64,000 nt of DNA from Pseudomonas turukhanskensis (lineage in GTDB: Bacteria; Pseudomonadota; Gammaproteobacteria; Pseudomonadales; Pseudomonadaceae). The stretch is from assembly GCF_027922365.1 (NCBI RefSeq), contig NZ_BSFN01000018.1, positions 1 through 64,000 on the forward strand, read 5' to 3'. Below are positions 24,715 to 32,879 of the stretch, in pieces. The position numbers and the translations under genes were made by a program. The first letter of the stretch is position 1. Each line of letters starts with the position of its first letter. Under the pieces are notes generated by a model that saw only the letters and a program-made list of their open reading frames with translations, was not told the DNA's origin and did not search any database.

Positions 24715-24821
24715 GTTCGTTTGCCTCACCGCCCGCCGCTCTCCCACAGGCGGGAGAGGGGAGCTCGGGCGCGCCTCGGTCTAGTCCCCTCGCCCCTTGG
24801 GGAGAGGGTTAGGGTGAGGGG
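24660..24821. repeat. Three palindromic repeat copies between lysR1 and GlcG-like gene
   Basis: Three copies of the CTCTCCCGC..GCGGGAGAG family at about 24660-24701, 24740-24768 and 24785-24821. The first overlaps the end of lysR1. The spacer AGCAGAGCxGTTGAGTT after the first copy recurs at 32734-32744, showing that repeat plus spacer was copied as a unit. Confidence 0.8.
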
Positions 24822-24830
24822 TTGAAGCAC

Positions 24831-25283
24831 TCAAGCAACCTGCGGGTCACCACAGTCCGCCTGCAACCCCACCGCCGCAATCCCCTCCAACGCACAGCGC
24901 TCGTCGTTATCCGAGGTATCCCCGCTCAAACCAATCGCCCCCAGCACCTGCCCGGTCGCCGAGCGAATCAGCACACCGCCGGCCACCGGAATTACCTCAC
25001 CCCCGGTCAAACTGTTAATGGCATCGAAAAACGCCGGCATGGCCTGCGCGCGGCGGGCCAGCTCGCGACCACCAAAACCCATGCCCAGACAGCCGCGGGC
25101 TTTGCCGGTGGCGATCTGCGGACGCAGAAAGCTGGCGTGTTCATCGCGCAACACCGCCAGCGGGTGTCCGGCGCTGTCGAGCACGGCAGCGGCCATGGGT
25201 TTCAACCCCAGCTCGCGCGCTGTTTGCAGGGCGGTGCTGGCGATAAGTGCGGCGGTGGTAAAGGTCAGTTCGGCCATGCTCAT
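24831..25283 (-). CDS. GlcG/HbpS-like (DUF336) protein
   Basis: A 150-residue GlcG/HbpS family protein with the typical PMAAAVLDSAGHPLAVLRDE and VAGGVLIRSATGQVLGAIGLSGD segments and a conserved GDTSDNDERCALEGI near the end. Family members bind heme or small cofactors and often accompany catabolic oxidases; a catalytic role is not established. The ATG overlaps the amidohydrolase stop (ATGA), indicating coupled expression. No signal peptide is present, so it is cytosolic, unlike HbpS. Confidence 0.88.
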   Translation of the reverse strand: MSMAELTFTTAALIASTALQTARELGLKPMAAAVLDSAGHPLAVLRDEHASFLRPQIATGKARGCLGMGFGGRELARRAQAMPAFFDAINSLTGGEVIPVAGGVLIRSATGQVLGAIGLSGDTSDNDERCALEGIAAVGLQADCGDPQVA

Positions 25284-26629
25284 ACGCTCCATTTGCCCAG
25301 TTGCGCGACACGGTCGCGGGTGTAGAGGTCGGTCCATTTCAGGGAGTTGAAGTCCGACACCTGCTTGGGGTTGTAGGGGCTGCGCTCCATCCGCACCGGC
25401 TGCCCGGCCTTGTACACGGCCTTGAGTTTGCTGCGGTCTTGCAGCACGCAAATGTCGTCCAGCGGCGAGCCGTCGAGCAGCAGAAAGTCCGCTTGCTTGC
25501 CCACTTCCAGGGTGCCGAGGGTTTCGCCTCGAGGCATGCAGCGGGCGCCGACGTTGGTGGCGGCAAACAGGGCTTCGGCCGGGGTAAAGCCCAGGCGCGT
25601 CACCAGCAGTTCCAGCTCGCGTGCATGCCATTCGCCGTAGGGCGTGACGGCAAAGCCGCTGTCGCTGCCACAGGCGAACGGAATGCCGGCGGCCTTGGCG
25701 CGTTTGAGAACCTGGCTGCCCACTTCGAGGGTGCGTGCGCAGTAGCCGGCGTAACCGGTGGTAATGGCCGGGTCGTGGGGTTGGCAGAAGTCCACGGTGT
25801 TCTGCGGAAAGGTCATGGTCGGCGCCAGAATGCTGCCGGCTTGCAGCAGCGCTTCGATACAGGCGTCGTCCATATAGAAGGCGTGAAACACCAGGTCGAC
25901 GCCGGCCTTGGCGGCGTACATCACCGCCTCGCGGCCGTAGGCGTGGGTGGCCACTTTGCAGCCCAGGCGATGGGCTTCGTCGACCATCTCCTTGGTTTCG
26001 TCAGCGGTGAAGGCGGCAATGATTTCGCCATTGGGGCGGCGGTGGGTGCCGTCCATGGCGATCTTGATCAGGTCCACGCCGTCTTTGGCTTGCTTGCGCA
26101 CTTCGGCGATGGCTTCGCTGCGGCTGGTCACCAGGCGTGCGGTGAAATATTCGGGGGCGCCCACGCGGCTCGGGAACCAGTCGTTCAGGCTTTGCCTATT
26201 GGTGATCACTCGGCTGCTGGCGGCGATACGCGGGCCGTCGAACATGCCGGCGGCAATCGAGTTGCGCACAGCAATGCTCAACTGGCCGCTGTCGCCAGGG
26301 CACACCATGCTGGTGACGCCGGCGGCCAGCACATGCTGAGCGAAGAACAGGCCGCGCAGGGCGCGAAATTCATCGGTGGTCCAGATATCGATGTCTTCTT
26401 CGCTTTGGGCATTGCCGAATGCCAAGTGGGTATGCACGTCCACCAGGCCGGGCATTACGAAGTTATCGGCGGCATCCACCACCTGAGCGCCAGGTTGGGG
26501 AGCAGGGGCGCTGCTGCGCGGGCCCACATAGGTGAGCAGGCCGTTTTCCACCACCAGGGTTTGCTGCTGGCGGGTGTTCAGGCTGGCGCCGTCGAACAGG
26601 GTTTGGCAGTGCAGGTGCAGGGTGCTCAT
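25280..26629 (-). CDS. Amidohydrolase-superfamily metal-dependent hydrolase
   Basis: A 449-residue amidohydrolase of the imidazolonepropionase/prolidase-like group. Metal-site motifs: VDVHTHLAF near residue 65, a Lys in DLIKIAMDG near 190, KVATHAYGRE near 225, VFHAFYMDD near 248 and CGSDSGFAVTPYGE near 318. It would hydrolyse an amide, lactam, lactone or similar bond of a pathway intermediate in the cytosol; the substrate is not deducible. It is followed directly by the GlcG-like gene and is divergent from the NTF2-like gene across a regulon box. Confidence 0.9.
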   Translation of the reverse strand: MSTLHLHCQTLFDGASLNTRQQQTLVVENGLLTYVGPRSSAPAPQPGAQVVDAADNFVMPGLVDVHTHLAFGNAQSEEDIDIWTTDEFRALRGLFFAQHVLAAGVTSMVCPGDSGQLSIAVRNSIAAGMFDGPRIAASSRVITNRQSLNDWFPSRVGAPEYFTARLVTSRSEAIAEVRKQAKDGVDLIKIAMDGTHRRPNGEIIAAFTADETKEMVDEAHRLGCKVATHAYGREAVMYAAKAGVDLVFHAFYMDDACIEALLQAGSILAPTMTFPQNTVDFCQPHDPAITTGYAGYCARTLEVGSQVLKRAKAAGIPFACGSDSGFAVTPYGEWHARELELLVTRLGFTPAEALFAATNVGARCMPRGETLGTLEVGKQADFLLLDGSPLDDICVLQDRSKLKAVYKAGQPVRMERSPYNPKQVSDFNSLKWTDLYTRDRVAQLGKWSV

Positions 26630-26787
26630 AGCAGTTGGTCACTGTGTTTATGGTTGTGCGGGCAGGCTGCCGGGCAGTGCCGGCGAGCACCAACAGATTG
26701 CATCGATGGCCAGGTATCGACGGCCTCAATACCGGCGCAGCGTCAGCGCGGCCGGGCCCCACGCCGCTTCAAGCGAACGCGCCCGGA

Positions 26788-26828
26788 GGTATCGCAAGTG
26801 GCGATGGGTGGCATCGTCATCGGCGATT
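26788..26828 (+). promoter_or_regulatory. Catabolic regulon LysR box, site 2
   Basis: GGTATC (26788-26793), nine bases, GAT (26803-26805), seventeen bases, GCGATT (26823-26828). The ATC-N9-GAT core is the NodD-type LysR binding motif. The site is 58 bases before the NTF2-like ATG and in the gap shared with the divergent amidohydrolase gene. Confidence 0.75.
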
Positions 26829-26885
26829 TTTTCGGCGTGTGTGGCAGCGCCTAAGGTGCGCGCTCTTAACCAAGGAGCTGCACCC

Positions 26886-27263
26886 ATGAGCACCACTCAA
26901 CACCTGCTGGACCTGGAACAAGAACGCCGCCGTGCCCTGGTGGAAGAAGACCACGCCCGCGTGGCCCAGCTGTTTGCCGATGACCTGGTGTACGTGCACA
27001 CCACGGGCCTGGTGCAAGGCAAGGCCGACTACCTCGACTACGCGCGCACGGCTGTGCAATACCTGGCCATCGAACGCGGCGAGTTGCAGGTGCGGTTTTA
27101 TGGTGAAGGCTTGGCGGTAATGACCGGGCCGCAATGCAACACGCTGCAAAAGCGCGGTGGTGATCAGCCGATCAGAGGGGAGGGGTTCGCCACCCAGGTG
27201 TGGGCGTTAGGGGAGCAGGGCTGGCAGATAGCGTCGTTCCACGCCACGCGCTCGCCGGCATAA
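26886..27263 (+). CDS. NTF2-like (SnoaL/DUF4440) protein
   Basis: A 125-residue NTF2-fold protein: LLDLEQERRRALVEEDHARVAQLFADDLVYVHTTGLVQGKADYL, ending with VWALGEQGWQIASFHATRS. Members include ketosteroid isomerase, polyketide cyclases and dehydratases. An AAGGAG ribosome binding site precedes the ATG. A shared regulon box suggests it works on an intermediate of the island's pathway, perhaps as an isomerase or cyclase; this is inference. Confidence 0.88.
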   Translation: MSTTQHLLDLEQERRRALVEEDHARVAQLFADDLVYVHTTGLVQGKADYLDYARTAVQYLAIERGELQVRFYGEGLAVMTGPQCNTLQKRGGDQPIRGEGFATQVWALGEQGWQIASFHATRSPA

Positions 27264-27330
27264 CGCATCGCGGCTCAAGCCGCTCCTACAAGGTTGCACA
27301 AACCGTAGGAGCGGCTTGAGCCGCGATAGC
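27263..27330. repeat. REP doublet
   Basis: Two copies of the Pseudomonas REP type GTAGGAGCGGCTTGAGCCGCGAT in inverted orientation (about 27265-27291 and 27306-27330) flank a short spacer. They lie between convergent genes and could terminate both transcripts. Confidence 0.85.
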
Positions 27331-27334
27331 GGTA

Positions 27335-28492
27335 TCAGGCCGTACGCCCACCCAAGGTTTCGGCAATCCAGTCGGCAATGTACTGCCCGGCATTAATGCT
27401 GTTATCAAAGCTCGAATGCTGCACGCCGCCTTCACGCTCGGTGAAGATTTTCAGCTCACGTTTGGGGCTGTTTACCAGTTGCTCGTAAGTGCGATGGGCC
27501 CACTTGAGGGGGATCTGCGAGTCTTTCTCGCCATGGGTGACCAGGAACGGCACCTTGATGCGGTCAAGCACGCCATCCAGATGCACGTTCTCGGCAATGG
27601 CCATAAAGTCGTCCTGGTCTTTGGCACCCCACACCCAGCGCACATGCGCCCAGTAATGCGGCACCGGGAAGCTGCCCTCTTTTTCCAGCCGACGTTTTTG
27701 CACATCGCGCCAGTCGTGGTTGGCGCCCCACACCACGCCGCAGGCAAAACGCGGCTCGAATGCGACGGCCCGCGGGCAGTAGTAGCCACCGAGCGATACA
27801 CCTTCCAGGCCAATACGTTTGGCGTCGAATTCGCTGCGGGTTTCCAGCCAGTCCACCACACGGCTGGCCCAGTGCTCGCTATCGTAGCGGGCAGTGAGGT
27901 TATGCAGGCGCAACGCTTCACCCGTGCCGGGCTGGTCGATGATCAGCGAGGCCACGCCACGCTTGGCCAACCAGGCGGGGAGACCGACGCGGTATTTCAT
28001 TTCCTTGGTCGAATCCAGGCCGTTGACCTGCACCAGAATCGGCTGCGGACCGGTGACGCCTTCGGCACGCACCAGCAGCCCGGAAATCACGCTGCCTTCG
28101 TAGGGGATTTCCACGCGCTCGCAGTTTTCTCTGGACAGCTCGATGCCGCGGGCAAAGGTGTGCAGAAAGGTCTGGTAAAGCGCCGTACGGCCTTCGGCAC
28201 CATGGGCTTGCAGGCGTTCGCAGGTGAGGTAGTAGGTGGCGGCGCGGTTGTATTTTTCCCCGGCCGAAAGCAGGCGGCCGGCGGCTTCATCTTCTTCGGC
28301 CAGGCCGCAGAGTTTGTCGGCCATTTTCTGCCAGGTTTCGCGAAAGGCTTTGGTACCGGCGGCATCGGGCTGCTTGGCGGCTTCTTGCAGCGGCGCGCAC
28401 ATTTCCTCGATCTCGCCCATGCGGGCGCCCATTTCAATGGCCAGGTCGACCGACAGGTTCCAGACGTAGTTGGTGGGGAAGTAGCGGAACAT
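27335..28492 (-). CDS. Alpha/beta hydrolase, Ayg1 / DHPON-hydrolase type
   Basis: A 385-residue alpha/beta hydrolase with an N-terminal helical cap region of about 130 residues and the nucleophile motif GVSLGGYYCPRA near residue 240. The acid is probably Asp in HGEKDSQIPLKWA and the base His in GGVQHSSFDN. The architecture resembles fungal Ayg1 and bacterial 2,6-dihydroxypseudooxynicotine hydrolase, which cleave C-C bonds in acyl-aromatic or polyketide compounds. That makes it a good candidate for side-chain cleavage of an aromatic ketone. An AAAGGA site precedes the ATG. Divergent from monooxygenase 1 with a regulon box between them. Confidence 0.88.
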   Translation of the reverse strand: MFRYFPTNYVWNLSVDLAIEMGARMGEIEEMCAPLQEAAKQPDAAGTKAFRETWQKMADKLCGLAEEDEAAGRLLSAGEKYNRAATYYLTCERLQAHGAEGRTALYQTFLHTFARGIELSRENCERVEIPYEGSVISGLLVRAEGVTGPQPILVQVNGLDSTKEMKYRVGLPAWLAKRGVASLIIDQPGTGEALRLHNLTARYDSEHWASRVVDWLETRSEFDAKRIGLEGVSLGGYYCPRAVAFEPRFACGVVWGANHDWRDVQKRRLEKEGSFPVPHYWAHVRWVWGAKDQDDFMAIAENVHLDGVLDRIKVPFLVTHGEKDSQIPLKWAHRTYEQLVNSPKRELKIFTEREGGVQHSSFDNSINAGQYIADWIAETLGGRTA

Positions 28493-28686
28493 TTTTTATT
28501 GTCCTTTTGCGGGCGAAAAAAGGCGGGCCAGGCAGGCCCTTTGCGCACGGTAAGGAGCAGGCAGGTATTTGGCCAATCGTGAGTGGGGATGCGAGGTATC
28601 ACAGCGCGCGATAGGTGGGCACCGCGATATCGATGCCTGGAACAAGAGCGTCGTGTGCACAGTTCAAGGTGTAAATCCAGATACCT

Positions 28687-28727
28687 TGTATCGCGTTTGA
28701 CGATGCCTCATAACAAATCATGCGATT
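28687..28727 (+). promoter_or_regulatory. Catabolic regulon LysR box, site 3
   Basis: TGTATC (28687-28692), nine bases, GAT (28702-28704), seventeen bases, GCGATT (28722-28727), which is 95 bases before the monooxygenase ATG. A perfect dyad GATAC-CTT-GTATC (28680-28692) overlaps the left half. The 324-bp gap between the divergent hydrolase and monooxygenase genes holds no other feature that could be identified. Confidence 0.75.
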
Positions 28728-28816
28728 GGTTGAAATGATGATTGCGCTTGTACGGTAGCCTCACTTCTTGGCGTGCGTCCAAGGTGTTCGATAACAACAA
28801 AAAAGGAACCGCATAA

Positions 28817-30049
28817 ATGAGCGACAACATTGCAGCTATCAGTAACGGTGCCAAGGGCAAACGCATCGCGATCATTGGCGCAGGCCCCGGCGGTATTGCT
28901 GCTGGCGTGGCACTGCACCAGGCCGGTTTTGCCGTTACGGTGTTTGAGCGTAACCCCGAACTGCGTCCGCTTGGCGGCGCCATCATTCTCAATGCCACCG
29001 GCATCGTGATTCTGCGCAGTCTGGGTGTGCAGGTGGACGATATTTTCTCGGCTGGCCTGCCGGAATTTCGCCGCTATGACGGCCGTGTGCGGGTCAATTT
29101 CGATATCGATATGGCACTGATGGAGCAAGCCGGTGTGACCGGTTGGCAGTCCGGCATGATGCGCTCGGAGCTGTACAAACGCCTGCTCGCCGCCGCGCCC
29201 GCCAACCTGATCAGCACCAGCCACAGCTTTACCCACTATGTGGAAAAAGAGGGCGTTACCACCGTGCATTTTGCCGAGGGGCAGCAGTACGAATGTGACC
29301 TGGTGATCGGTGCCGACGGCATTCAGTCCAAGGTGCGCGAACAGCTCTGGGGCGCCTCAGAACTCAAGCACCTGGGCATTGCCGTGTGGTTGGGGTGGTG
29401 CGAGCTGCAAGGGCCGGAGCGCAAGAAAATCGTCATTAGCCATGACCATGCCTATCAAATGGGCTACGCCCCGTTGCGCTATCAGGACAAGGACTGCTTC
29501 GAATGGTGGTTCGTGGAAAAATGCGCTGAAAACCAGATCGAGCCTAGCGACCCCGCCGCGTACGTGCGCGAGCGCATTGGCCACTTCAGTTATCCGATGC
29601 CCGAGATTCTGGCCGCCACTGACACAGCCCATAACCTGTTCCGCTGGGTGGTGAAATACCGTGAGCCGCTCAAACAGTGGTCCAAGGGGCGCGTGACTAT
29701 CATGGGCGACGCGGCGCACCCGACATCGCCGTATGCCGCGTATGGCGCGGGCATGGCCATTGAAGACGGATTCTTCCTCGCCAAATACCTGCGTGGCCGC
29801 GACCTGAGTGACAGTGCCGCGCTGCAGGCCGGCTTGCAGCGTTATGACGAGCAGCGGGTGGACTACACCAACCAGACCACGGCGTTTGCACGTTTCCTCG
29901 GGCGGCTGTACCACGGCATTCCCGCACCGCTTAACCGCTTGCGCGACTTGTTTCTCGACCACTCCAGCCTGCCGGCAAAAATGATCAGCAAAGGCGTGAC
30001 TGGCGAGGCCCAGGCGTTGTTGCGGGCGGTGCTGGAGCCGGTGGATTGA
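28817..30049 (+). CDS. FAD-dependent aromatic monooxygenase 1
   Basis: A 410-residue class A flavoprotein monooxygenase. Motifs: the Rossmann signature IIGAGPGGIAAG near residue 18, the DG fingerprint CDLVIGADGIQSKV near residue 158, and the GD motif TIMGDAAHPTSPYAAYGAGMAIEDG near residue 295. Such enzymes (salicylate or 6-hydroxynicotinate hydroxylase type) add one oxygen to a phenolic or heteroaromatic ring using NAD(P)H. An AAGGAA site precedes the ATG. Preceded by regulon box 3; lysR2 converges on it with only 7 bp between stops. Confidence 0.92.
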   Translation: MSDNIAAISNGAKGKRIAIIGAGPGGIAAGVALHQAGFAVTVFERNPELRPLGGAIILNATGIVILRSLGVQVDDIFSAGLPEFRRYDGRVRVNFDIDMALMEQAGVTGWQSGMMRSELYKRLLAAAPANLISTSHSFTHYVEKEGVTTVHFAEGQQYECDLVIGADGIQSKVREQLWGASELKHLGIAVWLGWCELQGPERKKIVISHDHAYQMGYAPLRYQDKDCFEWWFVEKCAENQIEPSDPAAYVRERIGHFSYPMPEILAATDTAHNLFRWVVKYREPLKQWSKGRVTIMGDAAHPTSPYAAYGAGMAIEDGFFLAKYLRGRDLSDSAALQAGLQRYDEQRVDYTNQTTAFARFLGRLYHGIPAPLNRLRDLFLDHSSLPAKMISKGVTGEAQALLRAVLEPVD

Positions 30050-30056
30050 TCGCCGG

Positions 30057-30980
30057 TCAGGCCGCCTGCATCTGTTCCACGCTGTGAACAAAGGCGGTGA
30101 TCCGATCGCGTAACCAGCGGTGCATCGGATCGCCGTCCACGCTGCGGTGCCACAACATCACTTCGCGCATCACCGGGATCTTTACCGGTGGCGGCAAAAT
30201 CCGTAGGGGCAAATGGGCGGCATACAGCCGCGCCAGGCGCTGATGCATGGTGGCGATGCGTTGAGTGCCCACCACCAATTGCGGCAGCGTGTTGAAGTCG
30301 TTGGTGATCACTTCCAGGCGCCGGTTGAAGCCGTACTGGGTGATAAACCATTCCTCGATGCTCATATGGCGGGTTCGCCCAAACCCCACCGACACATGGC
30401 CCATCTCCATGTATTTTTCCAGTGTCAGGTGATCACCGACCTGGGTGTTGCCATTCCACACCACGCACACGTGCTCTTCCTCGAACAGCAATTGCGAGGG
30501 ATGACCTTCAAGGGTGTAGCGGTCGGGAACGATCATCAGGTCGACTTCACCGCGCATCAGCAGCTCGCCCGAGTTGTCGCTGGGGCCAATCATTTCGAAC
30601 GTGATATGCGGCGCTTCCTGATGGATGCGCTCGATGACCTGGGCGAACAGCACGCTGATCAGGTAGTCGGAGGTCATCAGGCGGAAATGGCGCTTGCTGG
30701 TCGCCGGGTCGAACACCGGCTTGGCGGTGATGGAGCTCTGAATGGTCAGCAGCACTTCGCGTACCGGCGCCATCAACTCCAGGGCGTAGGGCGTGGGCTG
30801 CATTTTGCGGCCTACCTGCACCAGCAGTTCGTCTTCGAAATAGGTGCGCAACCGCCCGAGCACACCGCTGGTGGCGGATTGGGTCATGTGCAGACGTTCA
30901 GCGGCGCGAGTGATGTTCTGCTCTTCGAGCAACACATCCAGCGCCACCAGGAGGTTCAGGTCCAGGTGGTTGAATCGCAT
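30057..30980 (-). CDS. LysR-type regulator 2 (NodD-like)
   Basis: A 307-residue LysR regulator with the HTH region FNHLDLNLLVALDVLLEEQNITRAAERLHMTQSATSGVLGRLRTYFEDELL and an effector domain typical of the NodD/NahR subgroup (FRLMTSDYLISVLFAQVIERI). It is divergent from the extradiol dioxygenase operon, with regulon box 4 in between, the classical arrangement for an autoregulated LysR activator. A partial GTATCGCG sequence lies about 30 bases before its own start on the minus strand. ATG 30980 begins the conserved HTH; the longer upstream frame runs into the operator. Confidence 0.93.
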   Translation of the reverse strand: MRFNHLDLNLLVALDVLLEEQNITRAAERLHMTQSATSGVLGRLRTYFEDELLVQVGRKMQPTPYALELMAPVREVLLTIQSSITAKPVFDPATSKRHFRLMTSDYLISVLFAQVIERIHQEAPHITFEMIGPSDNSGELLMRGEVDLMIVPDRYTLEGHPSQLLFEEEHVCVVWNGNTQVGDHLTLEKYMEMGHVSVGFGRTRHMSIEEWFITQYGFNRRLEVITNDFNTLPQLVVGTQRIATMHQRLARLYAAHLPLRILPPPVKIPVMREVMLWHRSVDGDPMHRWLRDRITAFVHSVEQMQAA

Positions 30981-31109
30981 GGCGGCCAATCTCTTTGTTG
31001 TATTTATTTTCGCGATACATTCCGGACAAAGTATCAGCGCGTCAACCCTTCCTAAGAAATCTCCTTCTCCGTTTTCAGTCATTTCCGCACGAGTACTGCT
31101 GTGCCAACA

Positions 31110-31150
31110 GGTATCGCGTTTGCTGATAGGTCACATCCCAACACGCGATT
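31110..31150 (+). promoter_or_regulatory. Catabolic regulon LysR box, site 4
   Basis: GGTATC (31110-31115), nine bases, GAT (31125-31127), seventeen bases, GCGATT (31145-31150), followed by AGTCA. It lies 109 bases before the dioxygenase ATG and 130 bases from the divergent lysR2 start. Confidence 0.8.
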
Positions 31151-31258
31151 AGTCAGCTGCCACCACCGGCGGCACAGTTCGCCGCAGTCGGCCGTGACCG
31201 ACACCACCACCGGCGTTCCAATCAACCGCCGGATCATAATTTCAATGGAGTGGTAGCC

Positions 31259-32200
31259 ATGAATATCATTGGCCTTGACGCCCTGATCTTTGGTGTCGAT
31301 GACATCCAAGCCTGTACCGATTGCCTGCGTGATTACGGTTTGCACCCTGTGGGCGTAGATGCCAACGGCGGGCGCTTCGAAGCCCTGGATGGCACCGCAA
31401 TCATCATCCGCCGCGCTGATGACGCCACCTTGCCGGCGGCCATGGGTCCAGCGCCCTCGATTCGTGAAACTGTCTATGGCGTCGCCAGCGCCGCCGACCT
31501 CGATGCGATCGAAGACGAACTGGCCCGCGATCGCCTGGTAACCCGCGACGAGCAGGGCGTGTTGCACAGCGTCGACGACCTGGGTTTTGCCATCGGCTTC
31601 CAGCTCACCGTGCGCAAGCCCTTCACCGCACCGAACGATTTGAGCAACGCTCCCGGCCATGCACCGCAGCGCCCGCTGAACCAGCCTGGTATCACCCTGG
31701 ACATGGCCGCTGTGCCACGCACGCTGTCCCACGTGGTGTATTTCGTGCCGGATGCGGCCAAAGGCGAAGCGTTCTACGCCAACCGCCTGGGTTTCAAAAC
31801 CACCGACACCTTTATCGGCGCCGGCCCCTTTATGCGCCCGGCCGGCTCCGACGATCACCACTGCCTGTTCATGATCCAGACCCCGCCGCATATGAAGGGC
31901 TGTGAACACTTCACCTTCCATATGGGCAGCGGCACTGAAGTGCTGCTGGCCGGCCGACGCTTTGAGCAAAAGGGCTGGACCAGTTTCTGGGGCCCGGGCC
32001 GCCACCTGTTTGGTTCCAACTGGTTCTGGTACTTCAACAGCCCGCTGGGTTGCCACATCGAATACGACGCCGACATGGACAAGCATGACGACGAATGGGA
32101 AGCCCGTGTGGCGCCAATGAGCGCCGATAACTCGCAGCTGTTCCTGTTTACCTCGAAAGAAAAATGGGCGCCGGGTGGTCCGCCACCGAAGCAGGGTTGA
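31259..32200 (+). CDS. Type I extradiol ring-cleavage dioxygenase (VOC)
   Basis: A 313-residue two-module VOC protein with the size of type I extradiol dioxygenases. The N-terminal module (NIIGLDALIFGVDDIQACTDCL) lacks metal ligands; the C-terminal module has the likely Fe(II) or Mn(II) triad His in LSHVVYF near 162, His in CEHFTFHM near 219 and Glu in CHIEYDADMD near 267. It would cleave a catecholic ring next to the hydroxyls. GGAG lies 8 bases before ATG 31259; a GTG three codons earlier is an alternative. The Rieske gene follows without a gap. Confidence 0.87.
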   Translation: MNIIGLDALIFGVDDIQACTDCLRDYGLHPVGVDANGGRFEALDGTAIIIRRADDATLPAAMGPAPSIRETVYGVASAADLDAIEDELARDRLVTRDEQGVLHSVDDLGFAIGFQLTVRKPFTAPNDLSNAPGHAPQRPLNQPGITLDMAAVPRTLSHVVYFVPDAAKGEAFYANRLGFKTTDTFIGAGPFMRPAGSDDHHCLFMIQTPPHMKGCEHFTFHMGSGTEVLLAGRRFEQKGWTSFWGPGRHLFGSNWFWYFNSPLGCHIEYDADMDKHDDEWEARVAPMSADNSQLFLFTSKEKWAPGGPPPKQG

Positions 32201-32572
32201 GTGGTGGGTTTTTCCCTGTGTCGCAGTGACGAAATAGTTGAGGGCCAGGCGCGCGGATTCGACCCCGAGCAGCGTGGCAGAGACAGCATTTTTGCCCTGC
32301 GCCACGACGGCCAGATCCGCATTTACCGCAACAGCTGCCCGCACCTCGATGTGCGCCTTGAGTACCGCAAGGACCGATTCATGTCGGCCGATGGCCAACT
32401 GATCATGTGTTACGCCCACGGCGCGCAGTTTTTACCGGCGACGGGGGAGTGCATTTACGGGCCTTGTCTGGGGGAGCGGTTGCAGGCGGTGCAGTGGTGG
32501 GAAGAGGGTGGTTGGGTGGTGTTGGACACCACGCAAATTGAATCCCCTCTCCCGCGTGCGCGAGAGGGTTAG
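32201..32572 (+). CDS. Rieske [2Fe-2S] ferredoxin-like protein
   Basis: A 123-residue single Rieske domain. Ligands are intact: CPH near residue 47 and CYAHG near residue 76. It begins with GTG directly after the dioxygenase stop. It could supply electrons to a ring-hydroxylating oxygenase or maintain the iron of the adjacent extradiol enzyme in the reduced state, as XylT-type ferredoxins do; the latter fits the operon but is inferred. The last residues (PLPRAREG) and the stop come from an inserted palindromic repeat. Confidence 0.88.
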   Translation: MVGFSLCRSDEIVEGQARGFDPEQRGRDSIFALRHDGQIRIYRNSCPHLDVRLEYRKDRFMSADGQLIMCYAHGAQFLPATGECIYGPCLGERLQAVQWWEEGGWVVLDTTQIESPLPRAREG

Positions 32573-32744
32573 GGTGAGGGCAGCGGTTTTGGCGTGTGCG
32601 GCGATTGTGGAACGTGCGCGCAGTTTGCCCTCACCCCCGGCCCCTCTCCCGCACGCGGGAGAGGGGTGAACAGCAGTTGAGTTTGTTATGCCCTCACCCC
32701 CGGCCCTTTGCGAGCGCGGGAGAGGGGAGCAGAGCAGTTGAGTT
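32543..32744. repeat. Three palindromic repeat copies upstream of regulon site 5
   Basis: Copies of the CTCTCCCGC..GCGGGAGAG family at about 32543-32580, 32629-32668 and 32691-32729. The first overlaps the end of the Rieske gene and the last ends about 20 bases before regulon box 5. They probably separate the dioxygenase transcript from the next operon. Confidence 0.8.
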
Positions 32745-32749
32745 GGTTT

Positions 32750-32790
32750 GGTATCTCGCGCCGCGATACATCCCATCCCTATAAGCGATT
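32750..32790 (+). promoter_or_regulatory. Catabolic regulon LysR box, site 5
   Basis: GGTATC (32750-32755), nine bases, GAT (32765-32767), seventeen bases, GCGATT (32785-32790) followed by AGTCA, as in site 4. GCGATT begins 95 bases before the monooxygenase 2 ATG, the same distance as at site 3. Confidence 0.8.
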
Positions 32791-32879
32791 AGTCATCTTC
32801 CTGGTTTGCCGGGAAAGTGGCCCACAACGAAGCGGCGCCTGCGCCGTTCGATGAACAAAAATAATAAGTGAGACATGCC

